Source of the DNA: a virus
Strand: one strand, 5' to 3'
DNA: 25,244 nt
IMG/VR virus record: IMGVR_UViG_3300044302_001761
Span: 1 to 25,244 of that record
Both the position numbers and the translations under genes were made by a program. The notes under the pieces are model-generated. The model made no database searches. It had not been told where the DNA came from and was given only the letters and a program-made list of their open reading frames with translations. This document shows, piece by piece, positions 8,389 through 18,900 of this stretch; the first letter of the stretch is position 1, and each line of letters opens with the position of its first letter.

Positions 8389-9957
8389 TTAGAATTGCAA
8401 AATGACTTTGATATCTTCTCTTTGATTAGCAGACCTAGTAATAGAAGGTCTATTATCAACATAAATTATATTTCCAGAGTATTTCTTAACTTCAGGATTT
8501 GAAATTCCTTTTATGAAACTCTGACCAAGGTAATATGTTCTATTATTTATTATGGTACTTATACCAGGACTTCCAGATGTACCAAAGTTGGTATCTATTC
8601 CTAGAGTGCCTTCATTACTAGCAATATTTACATTTCCTCCAGTTGTAGGATTTGCTGTAAATGAGTGTAATGAGAATCCATATGTTGGATCTGTTTTTAA
8701 AGATCCATCACTATTAAATCCAACTAAACTCTTATCTTGCCAATATTTCAAAACACCTGTTGTTTGATCATAAGAAACAACTCTACCTACAGCAGTAGAT
8801 CCTACACCAACAGTTTGAGTAAATTGTCCATCCAAATTAAAGGTAGCAGTGGTATAACCTGCACCAATAAGTTTCAGAGCATAAAGTGAACTAGCTTTAG
8901 ATAAAGTTAAATTAGCAGTTGAATCATATGCTTGAGGATTTTCTACAATTCCAATTCTAGCAATCTGGTTGCCTGTTATAAAATCTGGATTTTCTGTATC
9001 ATTTTCAATTTTAGAATAAACTAAAACATTATTAGATCCCAACTCCCTATAGATATCTGCACCATGTCCACCTTGAGGTGGTATAATAACATTAAAGACT
9101 GGTAATGTTGTACCAGTAGGAACACCTCCAGCCACTAAATCAACAGTACCATAAGTATATCCAGATCCACCTTTTGCAATATTAATAGATTCTACTTTAG
9201 CATCATTATTAATAACAATAGTTGCTTCTGCACCAGAACCATCTCCACTAATAGGAACACCAGTGTAGGTTCTATTTGCAGTTCCTATACCAGCTCCTCT
9301 ACCAACAATAGTAGCAATTTTTAATTGTCCACTACTAGATGCATTATCTCTTACAGCAGAATTATCTGTGCTAGTATCCCAGTCATTGGGAACAGGCATA
9401 AAGTTAGTAGAATCAAACTTAGATATATCACCTGGTTTAATGGTATAAAGATATTTCCATAAGTAACCATCTCCACTATCACCTGCTGCTTTAGGTTCAA
9501 GATCTGTAAATGTAGGTTGGTCTAGTGATGGTCTTCCTGTAGTATTTTCTGGATCTGTTCCATTCTGCAAACAAATATAAACTTTAAAATCTTCATTTAC
9601 AACAAAATATTTTGAGGAATATAGGTTAGTTGCTCCAGAAGGTTGTGCAGTATTTGATCTACTAATATCACCACGATACATGTCATAAGTTATACCTGAA
9701 GTCCAAGTATTCTTATTAACCATCCTACGTACATCTGAAGAAGTAATTTTCTTCAATGCAACCATAGTATCCCAATAATCATCTTCTTGATCAAAACTAT
9801 CCTTTGGTGCAGGAGGATTTGATTCCCAAGTTGATGAATAATTAGTAGCATTAGGTAAACCAACAAAAGAATAATATGAATTGACAGTAGAAGTTGCTGC
9901 TGAGACAAAACTCTTAGCATTCAATATTCTAAGTTGATCAGTTATAATGGCTGACAT
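8389..9957 (-). CDS. gp8: Baseplate wedge protein, gp8-like (522 aa)
   Basis: ATG 9957-9955 begins MSAIITDQLRILNAKSFVSA. The N-terminal half carries blocks I associate with gp8-like baseplate wedge proteins of marine T4-like phages: YYSFVGLPNATNYSS, DYWDTMVALKKITSSDVRRM, FVVNEDFKVYICLQNGTDPE, a proline-rich TGRPSLDQPTFTDLEP, and DGYLWKYLYTIKPGDISKFD. T4 gp8 is about 334 residues, so this version is extended. Part of the extra length is beta-repeat material such as VESINIAKGGSGYTYGTVDL near residue 250-265. In T4, a gp8 dimer binds the gp7/gp10 part of each wedge. A T4-style late promoter sits about 20 bases upstream of the start, there is no clear Shine-Dalgarno site, and six bases separate its stop from the next gene. 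It could instead be only the N-terminal gp8 domain fused to a fibre-like part. Confidence 0.8.
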   Translation of the reverse strand: MSAIITDQLRILNAKSFVSAATSTVNSYYSFVGLPNATNYSSTWESNPPAPKDSFDQEDDYWDTMVALKKITSSDVRRMVNKNTWTSGITYDMYRGDISRSNTAQPSGATNLYSSKYFVVNEDFKVYICLQNGTDPENTTGRPSLDQPTFTDLEPKAAGDSGDGYLWKYLYTIKPGDISKFDSTNFMPVPNDWDTSTDNSAVRDNASSSGQLKIATIVGRGAGIGTANRTYTGVPISGDGSGAEATIVINNDAKVESINIAKGGSGYTYGTVDLVAGGVPTGTTLPVFNVIIPPQGGHGADIYRELGSNNVLVYSKIENDTENPDFITGNQIARIGIVENPQAYDSTANLTLSKASSLYALKLIGAGYTTATFNLDGQFTQTVGVGSTAVGRVVSYDQTTGVLKYWQDKSLVGFNSDGSLKTDPTYGFSLHSFTANPTTGGNVNIASNEGTLGIDTNFGTSGSPGISTIINNRTYYLGQSFIKGISNPEVKKYSGNIIYVDNRPSITRSANQREDIKVILQF

Positions 9958-9976
9958 TTTTTACTATTTTTTTAGT

Positions 9977-9984
9977 TATTTATT
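9977..9984 (-). promoter_or_regulatory. T4-style late promoter (AATAAATA) upstream of the gp8-like gene
   Basis: The minus-strand octamer AATAAATA matches the T4/cyanophage late -10 element (NATAAATA). It lies in the 36-base gap between the stop of the 4000-aa gene and the gp8-like start, with its downstream edge 20 bases from the ATG. It is followed by AC, exactly as at the gp25 promoter (both read ATAAATAAC). T4 late promoters need no -35 box and depend on a gp55-type sigma factor. Confidence 0.65.
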
Positions 9985-9993
9985 AAATATAAT

Positions 9994-12900
9994 TTAAGTA
10001 CTGTATCCAACATATCTTAAAGGATTAACCCTTTCAATTATTGGAGAACTAGATATACCACTTAATCCAGTAGAATCACCAGCATAAGAAGTAAATACTC
10101 TTGCTGATCCTCTAGGAGCAGTTTGTATTCTTCCCCAACTATATTCCCCAAAGAACTCACTATGTCCAAGTCCAGTCAATCCATTATAATCTTGAACACT
10201 GACTGTTACTTGTGCAACATAGGTTAGTCCAATTCCTATACCCATAGTTTGAGCAATAGAAACTTGAGCAACTTCATAGACATTATCTAAGAAGGATGTT
10301 CCTATACCAACTACAGTACCATCTTGATATAGAGAAGTTACTGAAGCACCTACATTAGAATTGAATACTGTGAAGTAATATCCAGTTGTAATTCCGCTTA
10401 CAGTAATAGCAGTCCCTACAGTAGCAGCATTTCTAAATAACGAATCCTTTGGAAGAAGTAGATCAAATACAATACCAGTAGATGCTACACCAACAGATGT
10501 TGTAGAAATACCAGATATAATTCCAAAATCACCAGAGTATGATACATCTTCAATAGTTTCAACAGAAGAAACTAATTTAGGTTCTCCAATTAAAACTGAA
10601 GGAGCCTTTGTACTAGTATATGCAAAACCAGTGGTAGTTCCTCCATAAGAAACTGTAATAGCATTTACAGTTCCTACTCCACTTATAGTGGCACTTGCTC
10701 TAGCACCTTGAGAAGTAGATAATCCTATAGGAAGATTGATTGATACAGTAGGTGCTATGGTATAACCAATTCCTGCATTTGTAATATCAAATGAAGTTAC
10801 AGTTCCAGCAACAGAAACAAAAGCAGTAGCAGATGCTCCCACTAAACTATCCTGAGAAATGATTCTAATATCACTTTGTCCACTATAGTTTTCCTTTGAA
10901 CTATCAAAGAAAGTTCTTATATTAGAAACAAATATAACAGTAGATCCAACACCTACAGATTGTATAATATTTGTATTAGGATATATCAATGGTTCATAAT
11001 GTGGTCTATCCTTAGAAACTGCCTCACCATCAATAAACTTATCTTCAGTTTGTCTTGACCATGTTACAGATCTTTGGAAAGTTTCATTAGTAGTAATACC
11101 AGGTCCAGCATAAAGATTAGTATTCAAACTATCAGATGAATTGACAATAGTTACTGTTCTCTTATTTTCCTCTAGAGATAAATCTTGATCATATAATTTA
11201 ATCTGATCTCCTTTCTTAACTGTTTCTAAAATATCAACATTAGTAACGTCTACAGATCCAGTTCCCTGATAGAAAAGAATCTTAGAAGTATCACCTTCCT
11301 TAGGTGCTTCCTTGAAGGTAATAAAACTACCACCTTTAAATTCATATCCATCACCAGGAACTTGAAGTATATCATTAATGAATACTAAAATAGCAACTTC
11401 AACATCAATATTTGAACCTGGTTTGGACTGAATAGTTTGCTGAGAACCATTTAAGTTTAATGCAAATGAAGTTGTTTTACCATCAAATAATGAATCTAAA
11501 GGATCTAAAACAAGGAAATCACCAACTGTCCATCCAGCAAAACTATCACTAATAGTTTCCTGAACAGTTAATTGAAATTCTCTAAACTCTGTAGCACCTG
11601 CAGTTGGAATACCTACAGTACCACCAACACCTATGGTTAACTTTTGAGATTCACCATAACCATATCCCTCATTAATAATTTCAAAGTCAATAACACTACC
11701 ACCTAAACCAACAACTATATTAGCTCTTGCTTCTGATCCTACTCCAGATTGATTTGAAGAATAGAATAAAGGCATATTGCTATAAGATAATGGTTCATCT
11801 ATAACAACCAATGGAGGATTAGTTGAAGTATATCCAGTACCAGGATTGGTAATAGCCACACTTACAATGTTACCACCACTAATAGCAGCAGTACCAATAA
11901 ATTCTATGTTAGGTGCTCCAGTGCTTAATGTCTGAACTCCTACATTAACAATTGTCTGAATACCAGTTCTATAACCAGAACCACTATTACCTATACTTAC
12001 AGAACTAATAGTTCCCAATCCAGAAACAACAACAGTACCACCTGCAGAAACTAATGGTTGATAACCTAAACCTTCTGTAGAACCAACAGAGACAATAACA
12101 CCACCAAGAGGAACATTAGCAGTATTAGGATCATAAGAAACAGATGATATAGATCCTGTAAATTGAACACTAGTAATTCCAGCACTTTCTATTAGTGTAT
12201 AGTCACCTGCAACAGCAACATTACCAGTATATCTTTGTGGTCCTTGAGGAACCTGATTAACCAATAAAATAGCATTGTTAGTGGAGAATCCTGCAATATT
12301 ACTTCCACCTGATTGTAAAGTAAACTCAGTTGTCAAACCAGTGAAATTAGCAGAAATATCATCAAAAATATAATTTTTAGAATATGGTTCATCAGAACTA
12401 CCTGTAATACCAGATCTCATAAATGATCTAGCATTAAATGATGAATGAGTTGCAATTCCTACCCAATCCCTTTCACTTGGTTCATTACTTGTAGTTGATA
12501 ATGGAGTTAATCCAACAGGAGCAGTAAAGAAGTTAACAGTACTATCTACAATATTATAGTTACCATCTACTTTAGTAATCAAAGTACCATTAGTATAACT
12601 AGATGCTTGAGTTCCCATCCAAGGTCTAGTAACAAGCAATCTATTAGTAGCACCCAATCCAACAGAATCTACCTTTATAATTTCATCTCCAATCTTTAAT
12701 AGATCACCACCAGTAATAGAAGTAATTCCAGAAATAACTATGGTATCAGCAGTAGAAGATACATCAGCACTTATAGTAGTAGTTACTGAGGTAGCAACTA
12801 TTGGTGATTGAACTATATTATCAATACTCAATATACATCTTGAGTTTTGTTTAGTGGAAGTAAATGAATGAGAAGTACCAACACCAACAGCAGTAATATC

Positions 12901-15900
12901 AAGATAAGTAGGACTTGTCTTTAAAGCATTCTCAGCAGAAGATGCAAGTCTAACTGTAGAATCATCTACTTTAACAGCAAAGACTGTAGATGGTAATTTA
13001 TCAGTATTACCAAACCCAGTAATAGTTTGAGTGGTAATACCAATAGATGAGGTTGTTCCTGAACCAGTATATCTGTATGATAACTGTTCACCAGTAACAA
13101 AGTAATGATCAGGTATTCTGACTGTATCCTCAGATAAACTAACTACAGTTGCAGCACTTCCTACAAAGTCTCTCTTAAAGATTGGTAGTTGTCTATGCTT
13201 AAGTTCAAATGCCCTCTTAACATCAGTCTCAGTGGCAGTATAAGCACCAAATCCAGTATCAATAGTAGCATTGGTTAAATCTATTTCAGTAATAGAACTA
13301 TTTTCATCTACTAGTCTTAGAGCACTTTGGAATACTCTAACTTGAACATTAGCACTTGCTATAGGTGTAAATGTTAAATTGGTATAATCTCCAGAAATAG
13401 AAGCACTAAAATCACCAAGGTTTGTTACAGTCTGATTAATAGCATATTCTGTTACATAAGCAGTAGTGCCATCATCTACTGTTATTACTTCAGATATTTG
13501 ATAATGACTATTAGTAGTATCTTCTACACATACAATATAATAAGCACCATTATATGTCTCAGTCTCATATTTTGCTACTGTAGTAGCAGATGGAGATCCA
13601 CTAGAAGATATAGCAGTATAAGTAGAATCTAAACTAGATGTGTTTAATGCAGTAGTTCCTACTCCAGCAGATGAAGCATTTCCAAAGTCAACATGAAGCG
13701 TATTAGCAACATATGTGCTTGCTGTAGAAACAGTAGGATGAAGATCTAAGTGAACTCTAGATTCAGCAATATAAGCACTGTAAGTACCAAGTCCTGGAGT
13801 ACCAGAATCATCTAGCATTTCAGTGGTTATCTGGCCATATTCTACAAGATCTACATTAGTGCCATCATGAACCAAAGTTATTTCATCATGCTCAAAGTAT
13901 GATGTATCACTAGCAGCATAAGATACTAAAATCTTAGATCCTCTGTAAGTGGTTGCAAATGATACTATACTATGTTGTGTAGTAATTCCTAAAGGTATAG
14001 TTGTAGTGCTACTTACAATATTAACAATACCACCAAGTCCAGTAGATCCAACTCCAGTAACACTATCAGAAATATTAAATGCAACGTTAGAAACATCATA
14101 ATTATTATATTTAAACTTCTTAGGGAAGAATAAAAGTCTTGCATCATCACCAGCAATATCCAAATCAAATGATCCTAAATCATTACCATATTCTCCAGCA
14201 TCAGTTGGAGTTTCAACTCTACCATATTGATTTAAATAGATATTTCCAATATCATCATGTAAAGTGGAAACTATCATCACTTGTCTTTCTTTAGTGAATC
14301 TCTTATCCCTAATAAAAGCAAGATACTTTTTATATCTGATACTTGCTAAATTGAAAGTATCAACAGACATAAATGCATCTGTTCTAGCATTATCATTAAA
14401 TTCTCCACTAATATCATCTACAGTTAATACTCTGTTACCAACAGACTCACTATAATCCTGAAGGAGTTTAGATTCAAAAACTACCTCATCTGAAACAACA
14501 TCAGAATTGATTGTTAAAGTTTTTTCTCTAGCAAGATCAAAATCAAACACAGTGTTCATATCCATAATGGATATTAAATCATTAATAACTTCAAACTTAG
14601 TTTCATTCTGAACAGTAGTAATTCCCACTTCTGTTTCATTTTTAATAATTAAGTCGCTAAATTTCTTAAATCCTGCTGTATGATTTAAAGATGCTACTGG
14701 TTCTTTCCATTTTTCATATTCACACTCTGATTTTAAAGAGTATGAGAAATACTGATAATAATCACTATCAAAAACTCTTTGTAGACTATCATTTAAGAAT
14801 CCAGTATTTTTCTTAAATCCTTCCTCTACTATAGAAGATGCACCAATATTATACAAAGAATTATCAACTAAAACTTCTGTTACTGTTCCTCTAGTACCTG
14901 AAGATTCGCCTATAAAGAAATCTCCAACTTCAAAATCTTGAATAGATGATACTCTCAAATATCCATAAAAATTATTCCAAGATTGCAAAGATCCTCTCTT
15001 AGAACCAGAAACTATATCTTCACCTTTTTCAAATTCATCAACTTTTAATTTAACATCAAAAATTGGAAAATCCTCTTCTGCAACAATCTTAGCAGAAGAA
15101 AGATTTGATTGGAATGTACCTGGTACTTCTCCATCAGCAATAATATTAGATAAATTATATCTAACAGTTCCGAGAGTTCCTCCAATATTAGGATCTGTTG
15201 CTAAAATTTCAAATAAAGTATAATCATAATTTTCACTATTATATCCTTTACCAGTGCTTCCTACTCCAACACTTACTCCCTCAATCATTACTTTCTTACC
15301 CACTTCAAATGGATAATCAGCAGCATTGCTAAAACTAGCTCCAATGGTTAAAGTTACATTTTTATTTCCATCATCATAATCAATACTAGTAATAGTGATT
15401 CCATTAGAATTACTTATTGGAAGTATAGTGGGAGTAACATTATTCAAAGTCTTAGTATTTTTTAAAATACTAACTTGAGTATCACCTAATTCATAATCTA
15501 ATTCAACATCACTAACTTTCTTTTTAGTCAATCCATCTAAAAGAACCAAACCAGGAGATTCTAGATAATTTTTACCAACTGAAGTAATTCCAATAGTACC
15601 TAAAGAAGTAAGTAAATCTAATTTAATTAATTGAGGTACATTAGCTTCAGGTCTAAGAGTTTTATCTACAGAGTAATCAAATCCAATGTCTTGAATTACA
15701 TTTTTGCTTATTCTACCTATACTAGGACCTTTAGTTTCTAAAATTGCATCAATTCCATTATCAGATATTATTGTACTAATTCCTGGTAATGTTCTATATT
15801 GATATCCTCTATGTTCAATTTGAACATTAGATATAGATCCTTCAACATTTCTAGAATCAGTAATGTAAGAGAATGTACCATCAGAGGAAGTATATTCTAA

Positions 15901-18900
15901 TTTTTGAGGAATAGTAGAAGATACAAATGAGAAGGTAGTAGTTCCTACTCCAACTAAATTATGAGACCCTGTTAATGGATTGGATAATAAAGTAGCAGAA
16001 TTGGAATTACTAATATTACTAACATCTCTGATTATTCCAGTCTTAACTACTGTATTTCCTTCAGTCTTTGTTGGAGTTAAATTATAGTATAGTGGTTTAT
16101 CAATTTCACTTACATTTTTAACTGTAAGATTTGCATTTGCATCTATTCCAATTCTTCCAGAACTAACCACGTTAAAGTCATCACTTTCTCCAGATGTAAA
16201 GAATAAATTATTAAGGTTTGAATCAGTATAAAGTTTAAAATCAAATGCACTATAAGAAACTCCACCATCAATAAATGATAAAGAAGAATCAGAAAGATCA
16301 AAATATATATTTAAATTTTTCTCTAATTTTATAGGAGGATTTATTGGAGAAATAGTTCCAGCAGAAGCACTAGTAATATTAATTACTTTTGGATCTAAAT
16401 TTATAGAATCATAATAATTATTAGATAATTTTATAGTATTTTTATCTACTATTGATACATAATATATTCTATTATCACTCAATCCACCAGAAGAAGTAGT
16501 TGCAGTATGAATAACTTTTTGTCCATTATTATAACCATGTCTAGGTATAGTAATAGTATTATTAGCAGTGCTAACATCTCCAGATGCAAATGTTCTAGAG
16601 TCTATTACTAATCTTCTATTATAGTCATTATATGCTACTTTTATAGTAGTAGTTATTCCTGGTTGAACAGTTAATAAAACATCATCATTTGCTTTAAGTC
16701 CATGAGTAGAAGATGTAGATACTGTAACTAAAGATCTACTTATTGTACCAGTTAATGTATTATCAAAATTACTCTTAAGACTATGATATACTCCAGTTCC
16801 TACTCCAATGAAATAAAGTGTAGATACTGATGTAGTGCTATTAATTCCAACTAAAGATCCTGTAGATCCCAATCCAACTCTTGCACTAGAAATTCCAATT
16901 AAATCATTAGTTAATTTTGTTGCAAATACTGTTTGTCCCTGTGTAAGTGCAAATCCATCAATTCCATCAGTAGATACTGATACTGCTGCTCCTGCATTAG
17001 TAGAATAAGTTAATTTATCTCCAGTCAACAATCCATGATTTTTAAAGTAGAGTGCTTTAGTAGGAATGAATATTTCACTTATTCCAGTACCTGGATTTGA
17101 GAATGATAAAGTTGATCCAATTCCAACACCAGATATAGTTCCTAATCCTATAGATTCTGAAGGATTAAAATAAAATTCTTTATTAAGTCTTAATTTAGCA
17201 TTTTCTAACTTAGTTTGACTATTAAAAAATAGTGTTCTTGGTTTTTGAGAAACAAGACTATTTGCAGTATGAGCACTACCTATAGTAGAGTCATATTGCC
17301 TTTTTACTCTAACCCTAGATAAATCAGAATCAACATTTAATATTTGTACTTTTTCTGTTCCTATTCCTAAAATATCATTTTCAGTTATATTTAAAACTTG
17401 ATCTAAATTGAAATATGTTACAATACCAGTGCTAGAAGAAGCATTGACTGAATTGAATAATTTATAGGTATCAGTAGTAACTCCTATTGTTTTGGATGAG
17501 TTATTTCTTATACCAGTTGTGCTTAATCCAGAAATATATACAGATTCTGAACCATTAAAATTATGTGGATTGGTAGTATATCCAACAAATTCACCAGCAG
17601 TTCTGCCAAGTATAAATTCTACGTTAGGAAACTCAGTATTAGCAACACTGACCTGATTAATAGTTTTACCACTAATCAACTTAACTGATGCTTTTGCTCC
17701 ATATCCACTAGAACCAGCATCTTCAAATACTACTTCATCACCAACTTTATATCTAGATCCTCCAGTATTAACTCCTACACTTTGCAATGTACCAGAAGTA
17801 GTAGATTTAATATAAGTTCTTTGCTTATGAATACTGCTAGGATCTACCAAGAAATCATAACTTGTATCACCAAGAAGGAAATTGTATGGAGAAGTATTTC
17901 TAACTAAATTTGTTTTATTAAGATCTACTACATCTTGATTAGATTGACTATTGAAATTATAATCTATTGTTTGATACTTATATGAATTACCTATAAAATA
18001 TGGAAATTGAGGTCTTCTGTAGTTTTTAAATGCGCCATCATCATCATTGATTGTTGGATTTATGGGTGAAAAATAAGCATAAACTCCATTTGGAAATTCT
18101 GGTGTTTTACAGAATCTGCCATTATGCTCATCTAAATCATTACCATCCTGATAAGTATAATCTTCTACAAAGAATCCTTCAGAATATATTTGTTGTCCAG
18201 TAGGTGTAAGAGGATTTGGTCTAATACTAGATATGGATGGAGAGTATCCTGACTCAAGAATCTTAATGGGTCCACCAGAGTTATTAGTATAACCATAAGG
18301 ACCATAGATAGGAGACCCATCATAAGACCATCCAATAATAGGAGAATGAGTAACTGATGGTTGTTCTATATCTTGATCAAGATTTAAGTCAGGAACAAAT
18401 ACTTCTTTATCACCTACTGATTTTTTAACATAAACAGATTGTCTTAATTTTCTAGGAGCATATAAATGAGAATATTGGAGACCAAACTCTTCATTTAATC
18501 CATTACTTACAATTCCATCATCAGTAGTAATTTGATCATTTTGTATTAATCTTTCTACACTATTAATAGTCCAGTTTTTTGGATTAGAATAGAATTTAGC
18601 ACTATCACCATTAGATGTTACTTTTATAGTAGCATCAGTAGAAGTATGTCCTACTCCACTCTTAACTATCTTTACTGACTCAATAGAACCACCATTTAAG
18701 ATAGGAATAATTTTAGTTCCTTTACCAGTTCCCTCTACTTTAATATCAGGTGGTGAATTATACTCAGTTCCAGCATTCAATACTATGACTTCAGATAGTT
18801 TACCATCAACACTTATTATTGGTAATAATTGAGCATTCTTACCACTCTTTGCAGTAAATGTAGGTTGCTTATTATAATTGATAATATCTGATGATCCATA

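Noticed and set aside
8552-8767. Plus-strand frame of 71 codons
   Set aside because: Antisense shadow within the gp8-like gene with no supporting signals.
14264-14455. Plus-strand frame of 63 codons
   Set aside because: Antisense shadow inside the giant protein gene, opposite a conserved-looking block (RYKKYLAFIRDKRF).
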